This document shows positions 24,350-36,846 of a stretch of 64,000 nucleotides of DNA, in pieces. Source of the stretch: Termitomyces sp. T153 (lineage: Eukaryota; Basidiomycota; Agaricomycetes; Agaricales; Lyophyllaceae); NCBI GenBank assembly GCA_018296165.2, contig JACKQL020000031.1, positions 372,001 to 436,000 of the forward strand. Direction: 5' to 3'. The translations under genes were made by a program, and so were the position numbers. Under the pieces are notes generated by a model, which worked only from the letters and a program-made list of their open reading frames with translations, did no database searches and was not told the DNA's origin. The stretch's first letter is position 1. Each line of letters starts with the position of its first letter.

Positions 24350-25002
24350 GAAGGAATAATAGCAATGCTGCAATATATTAGTGATACAGGAAGGCTGATA
24401 GCAAGTTTTGGTGAGGTTTCTCCCATAAATCTCATAGAAATGGATAACAAGCTAGTGAATACAGATGGACTACAGGAAGACTATGACTGGCCAGAAGACA
24501 AATGTCAAGATGAGGGAGAATGAAGATGACCTCAACTTAAACTTACAAAAACCTCAAAAAGCTCAAGCCTGACTGACCCATCTTTTTCTGCAGGGAACAT
24601 AGGATGTGGAGCAACCTGAAATGAGCAATGACTCAGGGACTTCAAGCCTCACCACTACCACTGTGCCCCATACCCACAGATCAGGCCAGCCACATGAGCT
24701 CTCCTAGAGGCCAAGCAAATAAAATAAGAGCCCCAGAAGTAGACAGACAAGAACCAGAGTGAAAGAGAGCAAAGACAGGATATGCAGTTCAGTACTGTAA
24801 GAGACCAAGCAATGAAAATGGTGCTAGGAGCATCAGGGGGTTGGGGAGTGACAAGTTGGCTCATTGACTACTCATTCACTGCATCTCAGCTAGTACATGA
24901 TCTAGCTACCATGTAGAGTATGTAAAGACCATTGAGGGTGCCAGCCTGAAGTCTATAAAAGGATTAAATAAAAAAATAAAAAAAATTTTAAAAAAAAACT
25001 GT

Positions 25003-25250
25003 TGCATTTCTCTGAAAATGACAATGAGTTGTTCCCAAGCTGAATTTCCACAGACTCCCTCTCTGTCTTTTTGCACCTGACATGGTCCACAACAAGTTTT
25101 TGTGGAGTGCATTGTGAACTCAAGGTGTCATGGTTATGATTGGCAGTACCTCATCTGATATGTTGGTTTCTGCCTCAACATGACAAGTGGCTCTCAGGTA
25201 AGAAAGTCAAGAACAACAAAGCCCTTGACACTTGGTTGGCAGGAATAGAT
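25003..25250 (+). pseudogene. Gypsy A integrase C-terminus and chromodomain remnant
   Basis: The frame read before the LINE (HTSKLLH) continues here as FSENDNELFPS, then a chromodomain-like stretch (VNSRCHGYDWQYL, YVGF, LGWQE) before the polypurine tract and 3' LTR. This places A in the chromovirus lineage. Damaged by stops. Confidence 0.7.
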
Positions 25251-25404
25251 GGAAACTGATTGTTCATTTTTTACTTGTCATGTTCCTGCCACCAGTAGCT
25301 TTTCTCACTGAGGTTTTGATGCACCTGTGTGAGCAGTTTGTTTTTTGTCACTCTACTAATACTTTCCCCTTCTTACATGGTGAATTCTTTTGTCTGGGGA
25401 GGGG

Positions 25405-25635
25405 TGTAACCCCATCGATTACTACTTATGGACAGATGTGGATTCCTATTTGACAGAACCTTATTACACTCACATATATCTATTGACTCTTGAATAGAAG
25501 TGCCTGCCTTTTCCTTCTTTCCTTTTTCCCTGCTCACATCTCTGCTTGTGTACTGTTATTTCTCTCTCTCTTGTCTCAAATATAGCATTGTTCTATTCTG
25601 TCTATGTCTATCTAAGTTGACCATACAGTCTTCCA
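25405..25635 (+). repeat. Gypsy A 3' LTR
   Basis: 231 bp, TGTAACCCC start and cttcca end; preceded by a polypurine tract and followed by target duplication tgtgc. Confidence 0.93.
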
Positions 25636-25640
25636 TGTGC

Positions 25641-25858
25641 ATGTGCAGAATCCAAGATCATGTTTTCCATGGTATTTCCCATGGTTTATTTCTGTAAATT
25701 TGCACTCCTGGCAACCAGAACCTCTAGACTTGTTCTCTTTGGATTTCTCTCTGCTAGGTATATAGTTAGTTTCTGCTATGCCACTACTATTAATAGACTT
25801 TGAATTTCCCTCTGCCAATTGTGTGATTGAGCCACAGCCTCCAGAGGTTACCCTTATA
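25641..25858 (+). repeat. Gypsy B 5' LTR, right half
   Basis: Matches the second half of 30972-31415 (shared gtttatttctgtaaatttgc and gccactactrttaatagact blocks). It ends cccttata, followed by the internal region of B. Confidence 0.9.
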
Positions 25859-25979
25859 GCAGAACAAGTCTCTAGATTTGGTCTGGAAGCCCCCTTTTCA
25901 ATTGCTTGAGTATTTTGTTTGGGTCTTTAAAAGGTCTCTCCTTTGCCAGTGGCTTGCTACTTCCTATGCCCATCCTATG

Positions 25980-28900
25980 ACCCAACTAACCCCTCCAACA
26001 CCTCCCCCTGATGCTTCAAGCCTCCAGGACAATGCCTAGAGTTGTTTGTTGTCCCAAGAGACATAGATTGGGCTTACTCAAGCTTCTCTTACCTTCTACA
26101 CTGCCAAACTCACCAGACTATATCAAACCATTAAAGTGGTGTCCCTCTCTCTTCAGTCCCTCCTGGAACATGTCCTCCTTGCTCCTAATCTTCCCTCTGG
26201 ACCCTCAGCAGCTGCAGGAAGTCCTTTTGGCATCTAGCTTGGAGATTTCAGCCTCCCACTCCAAATTTCCTTGTGCTGCACTCTTTGACATATTTGATGG
26301 AGACTATAAGGTTGAGAAACGCTTCCTTCAATCCTGTATCACATACATCCAGTTGAGTGGTGAGGCCTTTGCCTGTTATGCCCTGAAAATTGCCTGGGTT
26401 CTCTTCTACATAAAAGCAGGTTAAGCCTTGACCTACATGCTGCACATTTTCTAACACATTGAAGGAGTAGAGAGTTTCATTGGCTGGACAGAGTTTGAGA
26501 AGGAGTTCAGAGCTGAGTACTTCTCCCTTGATCCTGCCAAGACTGCCACTCTTGCTCTTTGAGACCAAACACAGTATGGTCATGGGAAGCAGTCATTAGC
26601 TGAGCACATTGACTCATTCTATGCCTTAGTTGAACAGGCTGGATATTCAAATGGTCCTCTACTCTTCTATTGTGTCAATGCTGTGAAAAGGCTGGCCACT
26701 TTGCCAATTACTGTCTTCAAAGGTTGAAAGTGTGCTACCTATTTGCATAACTCATCCAACTCCTAGCAGCTTGGGATACAATGGGAGCCCCCTGTCCTAA
26801 TGTGTCTCTAGCTGCCTCCTCCACTGAGATGGCCAACATAGGGGAGGTTGCACCCATAGAGTTGGAGGAGGATTTTTCAACAGGCAACATATGACCTATA
26901 TGCTTCCATTGCTTAGTGCTAATTGTTTTGCTTTCCTGTCCATAGAATTAAATATATCTGTTGCCATCTCTGATACTATGTGCAAAACAATAAGCCCCTC
27001 ATCAGATGTACAAAGCTCCCTCCAGCCAAAGTCTCAGCTAGAAATACACCTCCTAACCCATGCCTCCAGATTCCTGCATAGGAACATTGTCTTCCCCTTG
27101 CTACATTGCTGCTTCCACCCCTTCCACAAACTCCTTGAAGCTACAGGTGGAAATTGAGACAATGGACACCCAGCAGACTCAAAGTGTGGTTGCTCTGCTT
27201 AACAGTAAGGCAACAGGCCTCTTTCTTGATACAGACTATGTGCAACAACATCATCTCACCACTTGCTCCCTCTCTTGACCTTTTCCCATGTACAATGTTG
27301 ATGGCATGCTCAATGCAACTAGCTCTATTTGTTTGATGGTGAACCTGGTTCTTCATTACCAGGACCACTCAGAGCAAGCTGTTTTTGCTGTCACTAGTTT
27401 GGGAAAGCAAGACATGATCTTGGAGTTCACTTAGTTACATGAACATGACCTCAAGATTGACTGGACAAAGAGCAAGGTGAAGATGAGTTGCTATCCTCAT
27501 TGTTGCATAACTTGTGCTGAAGAAGCCCACAAGGAGCACAGAGCAAAGGTTTGTGAGTGTGCCACCATACATGCCTGTCATGCTGGGCATCTTCCTTATG
27601 CTGATCTCAACCTCCTGAATCCGCCCCCCCTTTGGCATTCCCTCATAGAGAGGCCCTCTCCAAGGTGCTAGGTGTGAACCTCAAGAGAAAGAGGAATGCA
27701 AAGGAGAATCCATCAGCATTCTGGAGGCTGAGTCTTCAAATAAACTCATGAGGTAGGTGATAGGATCTATACTACAACTCTCTGCTCCTCTTCTACAGTG
27801 GCAGAGATCCAGGCCAGTCAGACCACTTTTCAAGGTCTGGCCAAGGCATTTGTGGCAAATTCTCAGCCCAAACTCTTTCATAGCACAGCTCCTGATCACT
27901 TCTACAATTTTGAGGACATATTCTCCAAGGCACCCTTTGATAAGCAGTATGATCATGCAAATGAGCTGATACCTGATGCAGAACCTTCCAGCTGTAAATT
28001 CTATCTGCTGGCACTCCATGAGCAGCATGAGCTAGATGAGTTTCTACAGGAGAATCTTAGCTCTGGATAGATATGATCCTCTAAGTCCCTGATGGCCTCC
28101 TCAGTCTTTTTTATTAAGAAGGAGGATAGATCTCTTCATCTAATTCAGGACTATCAAGTCTTGAACATGATGATGGTGAAGAATTGCTACTCTTTACTCC
28201 TCATCTCTGAACTGATCAACAACCTTTGAGATGCATATTACTTCACCAAGTTGGATGTTTATTGGGACTACAACAATGTGCACATCAAAGAAGGAGATGA
28301 ATGGAAGGCAGTGTTCCAAACCAATTGTGGATTATTTGAACCTCTGATGATGTTCTTTAGTCTCACCAACAGCCCAGCCACCTTCCAGACTATAATGAAC
28401 AACATCTTCCATGATCTGATCGCAGAAGGTATTATTTGCATGTATCTCAACAATATCCTCATTTACACCAAAACCTTAGAAGGAGCATTGCCAAGTCATA
28501 TGCAGTGATGAATGACATCTTTTGTGATCTAATTGCAGAAGGTGTTGTTTGTGTATATCTTGATGATATTTTCATCTACACCAAGACCTTGGAGGAACAA
28601 TATTGGGTCACACATGTTGCCTTGGAACACCTCTGCCAACACCAGCTCTATCTGAAGCCTGAGAAGTGTGAGTTTGAGCAGGCTAAGGTTGAGTACCTAG
28701 GCTTGATCATCTTGCATGGAATGGCTAAGATGGACTCCATTCAAGTGGCAGGTGTAGCAGAGTGGCCTGAGCCAAGGAACAAAAAGGAAGTATAGGCCTT
28801 TCTAGAGTTTGTTAACTTCTACTAGAGGTTCATACAGGATTTCTCCTACCATGCATATCCCCTCTTTGACCTCACTATCAAGGACATAGCATAGTGGTGA

Positions 28901-30930
28901 AAGTCCTTGCAGCAAGCTGCCTTTGGTGCTCTCAAGCAAGCTGTTACCTCAAAACCTGTTTTTCTGTTCCTAGATGATAACTCTCCCTTCTGTGTTGAAG
29001 CTGATAGCTCTGACTTTGCCACAGGAGCAGTCCTCTCCCAGCAGTCAAAGGAAAATGGCAAGTGGCATTCCATAGCCCTCTACTCCAAAAGCCTTAATGC
29101 AGTAGAATGGAACTATGACATCCATGACAAGAAAATGCTTGCTATTATTTGGTCCTTTGAGAAATGGCAGCATTTGCTTGAAGGTGCATGGCATAAGTTT
29201 GAAGTCTGGACAGACAACAAGAAACTCAAGTACTTCTGCACAGCTAAGAAGCTCAATTGATGCCAAGCTTAGTGGTCCCTCTACTTGGTCAACTTTGACT
29301 TCTTGCTGCATCACAAACTTGGACAGAGCATGAGCAAACCAGGCACATTGTCTCAGCAGGCTGACCATCACACTGAGGCAGGGGATAATGACAACATTAT
29401 CCTCCTCAAGCCTGAGCTCTTTGCTATTCATGCTCTAAAAGGGATCGTGGTCCAAGAGAATGAGACAAACATCCTCAAGGACATTTGACAAGGAAATTGA
29501 GAGGGTGTACAAGAGGATGTGCTTGCCCAGGCTGCCCAAGCCCTACAAGCCTGTGAACTCATGGAGTTAAGTCAGTGCATGCAGATGAGTGGGGTTTTCA
29601 GAATGAGCTTATAACCTTCTGAGAACACATCTACATGCCTAATCTTCTAGAACTCTGCCAACACATTGTAGAGCAATACCATGATTCTCATGTAGCTAAA
29701 CATCCTGGTAAATGGAAGATGCTGGAGCTAGTGTCCCAGAACTAGTGGCCTCAGATATCCCACTATGTAGGCACCTACACTAGCACCTGTGATCTCTGCT
29801 TCTGCATGTAGCCTCATTGTCAGTCACTCATGGGTCAGCTCCACCCTCTCCCTATTCTGGCTGCTCACTAAAGTGTTGGATCAGTAGACTTCATTGTTGA
29901 ACTCCTGGATGCTTATAGATACAATGCTGTAATAGTAGTGGTGACCTCTATGATCAACAGGCCCACTTTATTTCTACCCATACTACATGCTCTGCCCTGG
30001 AGATGGCTAGCCTGTATTAGAAGAATGTATGAAAGCTCCATGGTCTATTTGATGGATATGTCTCTGACCAAGGCCCTCAGTTTGTGGCAGAGTTCACTCA
30101 GGAACTGTACCACCTGCTGGGAGTGAAACTCCACACCACCATAGTCTATCACCCTCAATCCAATGGGCAGACAGAATGTGTTAATCAAGAGCCAGAACAG
30201 TATCTTGCCTGTTTTATAACAATAGGCAGGATGACTAGAATGAGCTTCTGCCAGATGCAGGGTTCCAGTACAGCAACCACATTTATTCTTCCACTCAGAT
30301 GACTCCATTCTTTCTAAATACTTGCAGACACCCTTACAGGATGAAGAAGCCACAGGAGGAGGCAAAAGCAGCATTGGTGAAGGCAAAGGATGACATGGCA
30401 TGGTACTACCACTGCCAGCCAGACACCAGCACCTGTATTCAAGCTTGTAGACTGTGTGTACTTGGACAGCAGACATAAAGACAACAAGGCCATCATAGAA
30501 GCTGTTGCATTGTTGTTACCTTGGCCCCTTTGTAATGGAGAAACAGGTAGGGCCATTAGCATACTGGCTCAAGCTCCCTATGGGCCTGCATCAACTGCAC
30601 CTAGTCTTCAATGTTATCAAGCTGTTCCCAGCTTTAAAAGGGTCTATACCTGGCTGTTGCTCTAAGCCACCACCACCACCAATTCTAGTCAATGATGAGG
30701 AGGAATATGAGGTGGAAGACATTCTGGATAGCAGGGTGTTTTGGAGGAAGCTACAGGTTACAGTGAAGTAGAAGGGATATGGCATTGAGGACATCTCTTG
30801 GAAATTGCAAGCCAATGTACATGCACTAGCTCTGATTCAGGACTTCTATTGCAGGCACCCCAGTGCACCAAAGGCAATTCAAGCCATCTACCCCATCTCA
30901 GCAGCTGACCAAGCAATCTGTAACTTTTTC
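25980..30930 (+). pseudogene. Gypsy B gag-pol with chromodomain, decayed
   Basis: Ordered remnants: gag (FDGDYKVEKRFLQSCITYIQ near 26290, EFEKEFRAEYF near 26490); protease region (LLNSKATGLFLDTDYVQQHH near 27200, catalytic Asp lost to Asn); reverse transcriptase 28100-28800 with a YLDDIF motif at about 28555; RNase H with VEADSSDFATGAVLSQQ and VWTDNKKL (28990-29230); integrase with GVKLHTTIVYHPQSNGQTEC (30120-30180); C-terminal chromodomain (KGYGIEDISWKL near 30780). Stops are frequent. A 113-bp tandem duplication in the RT repeats the catalytic segment. Confidence 0.87.
28395..28600 (+). repeat. 113-bp tandem duplication in the Gypsy B reverse transcriptase
   Basis: Starting at ATG 28395 and again at 28508, the sequence encodes the same segment twice: first MNNIFHDLIAEG with YLNNIL, then MNDIFCDLIAEG with YLDDIF. 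The copies differ at many positions, so they are not a recent slip. Confidence 0.85.
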
Positions 30931-30971
30931 TACCCAATACATTCAGACATTGCATGCTAGAGGGGAGTTGA

Positions 30972-31415
30972 TGTCAGGGAACCTCACATTTCTAGAGTAT
31001 CATCTTGTTCCCTTTATTTACAGTCAGCCTCTCACTCCCATCCTCCCATCTTTTAGTCACAAGTACTTTCAATTTAGAGCTATCCAACAGTATTATTGCA
31101 ATAGCATTATGTGATATGTGGCTTGAGATCAAGGCCATTTATGGTGAATTTTCAGTTTTGTGTCATGTGACTTCAATAATAACATTGGATTCTGCACATG
31201 CACAGAATCCAATGTCATGTTTCCCACAGTATTTCTCACAGTTTATTTCTGTAAATTTGCACTCCTGGCAACCAGAATCCTTAGACTTGTTCTCTTTGGA
31301 TTTCCCTCTGCCAAGTATGTAGTTAGTTTTTGCTGTGCCACTACTGTTAATAGACTTTGAATTTCCCTCTGCTAGTTGTGTGATTGAGCCACAGCTTCCA
31401 GAGGTTGCCCTTATA
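30972..31415 (+). repeat. Gypsy B 3' LTR
   Basis: 444 bp, uninterrupted, TGTCAGGG start and cccttata end; followed by target duplication gatac. Confidence 0.92.
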
Positions 31416-31420
31416 GATAC

Positions 31421-33234
31421 ATTGAATATGATTTTCAGTTCTATATATTATACCCAACTGCAAATCATTATAAATTGAACTCATGCATATGAAACAGTTG
31501 ATATGTGTACCTGAGATGGAAGACATGGTGAAATTTTAATAAGAATGATGGTTCATTCACTGGATAAAAGCATATCCTTACTGTCAGAGGTACCTCAAAA
31601 GTCAATAAAAATATCAGGTAATTTGAAACAAACAAGTAACAAAATATTGATCTATATATGTATTAACATGTCAAGGCAATTCTATCATGAGGCAAAAATG
31701 AACTATACCTGTTTATCAGTTACACCTGTCATGCCTCCATGCACAGTGCAAATGAAGGCATCCTTGTCAAGAGCATATTTCCGAAAAATGGTGTGAAACT
31801 ATACTCAATCTTTGGATGTAAAGTTGTGACTCTTGAGATATATATAAGTCCCAGAGGGCACCATAGATGACTGGTGCAACAGCCATAGTTACTTTCTTTG
31901 AAAATGGGCTCTGTGATAAAGCAAAGTCTGCATCACTATCTTTGTTGATGAGAAAAGATGATCTGTGTGAGTAGATCCTACCTAAATTCTGATCAATGAG
32001 TGATGAGTACCTGAGCACAAGGTCAACAAACTTTGGACCTGGACATTGAGGAAGAACTGGGTTACCAAGTCAATATGGACTGTTGATGATGAGCCAAAAT
32101 TCACAGCTGGTGATGAAAATACCAACTCTATTACCCAACAACACTGCATAGAACATGTTGCTCTGTTTTTTTAATGAGTGCACATGCCCTACTCCAAGAC
32201 TGCAAATCTTCCAGGCCATATATAATGCCTTCAGCAGACTGGCCATAGAAGCAATTTGCAAGAGGTTGGAGAATATGTAGAAGCTTGTCAGCATGCTCTG
32301 CAGTATCACATTCAAGGTTGATGGGAAAGGGAGCATGACACTGGCCACTATCAAAAACTGCCTAGATATTATAGAAACAGCTTATGTATGGTAAAAAAAA
32401 GAGGTTGGGCCAACTTATATTACACCATAAAGTCCAGACCTAACACCAGTGGCAGAAGATCTTGTGCAATACAATTCAGTAGTTGTATAGAGAAAGACAT
32501 AACACTTGATTTGATGTATATGAGAGTCAAAGTTCAGTACTTGGTCAACTTTGCAACTGCTCAATTGCAATTCAAAGTCTGCTCCAATGACAAATTTGGA
32601 AACCAGTCCAATACAACAGTGATATCATAGTTTGTGACTTCAAGTTTGAGTCAATGCTGACCTTTGACCTCAAAGATTTTAAGTAGTACTTAACTGACTG
32701 AGATTGTCTCTGGACTTTTTTTGATTCAAAATATCTAACTAATGCATGCCATTCATGCACCCATACATATGAGTGTTGTGTGATAACTACCACAGATCAT
32801 ACAGCATAGATTTCTCAATCATTGTTTTTGACCACACTATTTTATATAGATTAACTCAAGTCACTAAATAATTTATCTATAATTGCTTGAGATGTCATTT
32901 TTCCATTACACTTGTAAGTGAACTTACATATGTAATCTATTACAGTGACTAACTTGCATGTGGTCCTTCTTACCATTAGGAATGGCTGAAGATTTTTGCA
33001 TGGTTTCCCAGATTAATCAAGTAAAAGTGGACTCACTCAAGCATGATAATATCTATTGCTATCATAGATATATTGTGTTGATGTTGTCTTGTTGCTAGTT
33101 GAATGGCAAATTTCAAAATGTGCAACACCATTAGCAACATCATTAGTAACTAGTAAGCTTCATGCAAACCTAAATTGATTCATATACTCAAATCATCTTT
33201 GCATCACATAAGAAAAATTTTGTTGAATATGAAT
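31421..33234 (-). pseudogene. Unidentified decayed remnants downstream of the KDZ gene
   Basis: Minus-strand fragments read FYAVLLGNRVGIFITS near 32140 and FVDLVLRYSSLIDQNLGRIYS near 31980, then VAPVIYGALWDLYI near 31870. The first is reminiscent of the viroplasmin-like RNase H1 N-terminal motif (VGRRxGIF), a weak resemblance. Stops and lost CpG indicate decay. The rest of the stretch shows no coding signal I can support. Confidence 0.35.
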
Positions 33235-36200
33235 CTATAATATACTCAACACAAAGTCTATGAGCCCTCCTATGTCTCCCAATTCATCATCATCTGGATC
33301 ATCAAGATTATTGTTATCACTATTTTCATTGTCAAAGATGTTAATGACTTGTCTGACTGTATTAGACCTGAGCTCAGAGCTTGTTGGTGACAACAGTGTA
33401 CAATCTGATTGTAGGCCTTTGCTTATCCCAGGTGTTGGATCACTATTGAACTCTGAAAGGGCATGAGTCCATGAAACACAAGCTAGAAGTGCATAATTAG
33501 CACTCTTTTGATGCTGGATGAAATCCAGGACAGCTGAATATATTGAGTTGTACTTGTTAAGAGATTCCAGTACCTGCATAAAGTGGTGGTCTTCATCAAC
33601 AATGGATGTATGAAAACAATGTGTTTCAACATTACAACAAATAATTTCCTGCTTCACACACTGGAGCCATTGATACTTGTGAATAGTCCCATAGATAACT
33701 GGATCCATGCAGGGCTTATCATAGATAACTGTTCTAGTATCACAGAGGAGGTTGAATTCATTGGAGAAGCTGTAGTGAGATTCCTTATTCCAATCAAGTG
33801 TTAATTGGCCAATTGCAAAACAGCAGTGTTGTACTGCCAAATAGCATTCTAGATGGCCTGAGAGTGGGTCTGTAGTGATTTAGCAATATGTGTTCATGCA
33901 CAGTACCCTACCATTGCCATCAAACACAGCCATATAATGAACAGATTATGAAGCTCACCTGTCAAAGCAAGATTAAGCTTATACAGCTCACATAAATGGC
34001 ATATCACAAGTTGCTGCAATTTATCAAGAGCCCTTTCATACTTGCAATTGGCCAAGTGCTTTGCAGTCCTTTGGTACTTGTCACTGGCCAGCATCCAACA
34101 AACCATGATGTTCATTCAATCTTTGATCAGATTGACATTATGAAGAAGCTTGTCAAAATGTTTGCTGAGGTGCTGTCAGGCTGTATCAGCTTGGCAGGTT
34201 TCAGAAAGACCCTGAGCATATAAGCACTTGGGAGAGACAAAGTAATAATCATGTGATGTTTGAGTTCAGAATCAGGAGGAAGCATCATCAAGCTTTTTTA
34301 TGACAAACATTTATTGAGCAATGGAATGATCAATTCAAAGAAGGAACTTGCTCAAAATCCCATAGGTCAGGTAAAAGCTCTATGTATGCAAGGGCATGTA
34401 AGTCATCTTCAGGTTCCTTGTCAAGAGTCAAAAAATATTGTTGCTTGTCATCAATGAAGAATTTGATATCCTCTTCACTCAATCCTTTGAATACAAGGAC
34501 ATGATTGACATCAACAGTGTTTGTCTCAATGATCTTTAAGGCTTGAAGATAACCTAGATGCAGCATCAAAGCAAGATTTTCTTATTTATCAGCATCCTAT
34601 TGTTGAAAATGCAAATCAATGAAAACACAGCAGTGGTATGCTGTCATATATTGTGTAATGGAACCCAGGGCATTTGACACATTAAATACATGCTCCAAAA
34701 TTACCAAATTTTCAATTCCCATGCCTTCAATTGAGTCTGGGTGGTTTGTTAGCTGTCAGAGATAATGATGAGTATAGCCCATGGAAAGTGTTGATGCAGA
34801 ATCAACACTTCTGTTGAACAAATTGAGGCCCAAGAGAACTTGTCTCAAGTTTTCATAAGCTTGCAGCCAATATCATAGCCAAAAAGAAGTTTTGTTCCAA
34901 ACAATTTTAGTGCCTTTGCCACTATTGCAAGTCCACCCTCTTATAACAAGCAGCATAAGACAGATGGTGAGAAAAATAACAGAACACTCACAATGTGCCA
35001 CTCTGAATCATGCCTGCAATCCATAAAATTAAGCCATGGCAACATGCACAGGCAATCCCTGATTCCTCAAAAATAGCCCACATCTTCTTCTTTTCATCCT
35101 TTGCCACTTCCTTCCAATTATCAGTGCATCCTGTTGGACCATAGTCTATAGCTCCATCAGTTGGATCACCTTCATCATTGATAGACACTATGTCATTGTC
35201 ATTGTCAGTTTCATCAGCAAATGGTGGAGTGACTGAGCTTTGAGAAGATAAGGCAAAAGTATAAAGTACCCCTAATGAAAAATCTGATAAAGCTAAACCT
35301 TGACCAATGGTATTATACCCCAACCTAATAAACTAAAATTAAAGTAGATACTGGTGCTAAATAGAATAAAAATTTGTTAGATTGAGAAGGTATTACTGTT
35401 TCCTTTAAAATTAATTTTAGGGCATCAGCAAAAGGTTGAAGAATTCCATAATATCCAACTGTGTTAGGTCCTACTCTTCTTTGATGAGCTGCTAATTGTT
35501 TTCTTTCTATTATAGTCATAAAAGCCTTTGGCAAACTTGTCCACATAGTCAGGCAAGAAGTAGTAGTCCAAAGAATGGAACAAGTGGATGTTGGCTATCT
35601 GTCAGGTTACCTATACCCTTGATATGCACAAGTGAGTTGGTGGTATCCAACACAACCATTTGCTGGAAGGCAAGTTCAGGCTCTCCTTCTAACTACATAG
35701 CATTAATATCTGCCTGGTAATGTATTATTATATACAACAACAATACTTACCTCATAATTACAAGGTGGACAGGCATGGAGCACACAATAGTCAGGCATGT
35801 CCCTGCTAAGGACTGAAGCTACACATTGATCAATGGAATGCTGGATAAAAAAGAGATAGATGTCAAATGTATTTGAGATTACAATGCAATACTATCAACA
35901 GTAGGTATGCTGAGCATCAATCAAGTTGGACAACAAATAATAGTAGAGAGAAAAAAGGGTACTGACTGCATGAAGATAGCAAATGGTCTTTGCAAATGCT
36001 TCAATGCTGAATGATGGTCAGTATAATTGGATGACACAAAAGAAGTTCAAGAGTTTTGATGAAAACTGCCAGAGATGGGTTGATGGGAGAATTTCCAATG
36101 TACTCTGTGCATGCAAGATCAATGATTGGAGAAATGGAGTCTGAATGACAAGAGATAGTTGCTGTTGTACTGAGGCCATAGATATCAACAATGTCCATAG

Positions 36201-36846
36201 TAAAATCAAAGTTGGAAGAGGAATTGTTCAAAGTGGTTAGAGAGTGAGCAGATGTTGAGCCTTGCAGCTATTCCAGATAAACATTGATTACAGGCATGAG
36301 AATAGAGTCCCAATGACAATGGAAGGTATGTTGATGTGATTTTCATGTCTGATGGTCTTTGTACCAATGTGATTTCCATCTGAAAGCAAGATATGAAGTG
36401 ATTCAAGATTGCAAAGAAAGAGCCTGATGCACTGCCTAGTCAAAATATTACACAAATCATAATATATACTCTCACCCTCATCTCCTGTTGGAACAGTGCC
36501 AATCACATCCTCTGCAATATCCTCCCACTCTCCTGCATTGTCATTGATGTGCATGTTGGGGATGGATGAGCCATTAGCATCTGGAACATCAAGGAAATTG
36601 TTGTTGAGCACCTGGATGGTCTCATTGCTTAACCCTGTAGGAATTAATGTTAACATTGACAAGTGGAATAGTTAAGTAATGTGTACCTTGTATATAGTAT
36701 AAATATCTGGCTTGTGATTCCTGGTGCATGCTTGCAAGGGCTTGCATTGACAGACATCATGTTTGTTCAGCAGCATCAATGTTAGAACCCACTGCAAAAG
36801 TTGTAACCTTGCAGGAGACACTACAATTCTTCTTTGTCTTAGCCAT
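33235..36846 (-). pseudogene. KDZ-type (Kyakuja-Dileera-Zisupton) transposase, decayed
   Basis: N-terminal MAKTKKNCSVSCK at 36846 is followed by the characteristic FDFTMDIVDIYGLSTTATIS and EYIGNSPINPSLAVFIKTLE (36040-36210), then SDPTDG-like and CTDNWKEVAKDEKKKMWAIF (about 35100), and ESGIACACCHGLILWIAGM (about 35040). A middle part reads KYERALDKLQQLVICHLCEL (about 34030), and the C-terminus has LDWNKESHYSFSNEFNLLCD, VETHCFHTSIVDE and LLACVSWTHALSEF before a stop at 33235. These blocks follow the order known for fungal KDZ/CxC transposases. Stops, shifts, CpG loss and a mitochondrial insertion make it non-functional. Confidence 0.82.
35240..35527 (-). pseudogene. nad1: NUMT: mitochondrial nad1 fragment inside the KDZ gene
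   Basis: The minus strand reads AFMTIIERKQLAAHQRRVG, NTVGYYGILQPFADALKLI and NKFLFYLAPVSTLIL, then after two single-base losses GQGLALSDFSLGVLYTFALS. This is the conserved N-terminal part of NADH dehydrogenase subunit 1, normally mitochondrially encoded. The segment is much more AT-rich than its surroundings. KDZ coding lies on both sides (VDKFAKGF before, VTPPFADETD after), so it is an insertion into the transposon gene. Compensating frame losses show it is not expressed as nad1. Confidence 0.88.

Larger units (their letters stand above)
17460..24995 (+). mobile_element. Tad-type LINE inserted in Gypsy A
   Basis: A 12-bp direct repeat aaactgttgcat flanks the element (17448-17459 and 24996-25007). 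An A-rich tail occupies about 24966-24998, the normal 3' end of a LINE. Two open regions (ORF1, then endonuclease/reverse transcriptase/RNase H) lie on the plus strand. The RT is interrupted by another insertion. The A-rich end makes the duplication boundary ambiguous by a few bases. Confidence 0.9.
12396..25635 (+). mobile_element. Gypsy element A, inserted in the 5' LTR of element B
   Basis: LTRs of exactly equal length, 231 bp, lie at 12396-12626 and 25405-25635; both start TGTAA and end cttcca. The target duplication tgtgc lies at 12391-12395 and 25636-25640. A polypurine tract (ggggagggg) ends directly before the 3' LTR. By eye the LTRs are roughly 90% identical, with mostly transition differences. 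The internal region is coded on the plus strand and split by a LINE. Confidence 0.92.
12170..31415 (+). mobile_element. Gypsy element B (chromovirus), host of three further nested insertions
   Basis: Both LTRs begin TGTCA and end cccttata. The 3' LTR is 30972-31415 (444 bp). The 5' LTR is split: 12170-12395 (226 bp) plus 25641-25858 (218 bp), which also totals 444 bp once element A is removed. The target duplication gatac is at 12165-12169 and 31416-31420. A purine-rich tract (aggggagttga) precedes the 3' LTR. The internal region runs from 25859 to 30971. This length and duplication agreement makes the nesting model secure. Confidence 0.9.

Noticed and set aside
35325..35546. Intact nuclear nad1 gene
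   Set aside because: Only an N-terminal part is present, with two frame losses and KDZ coding on both sides.
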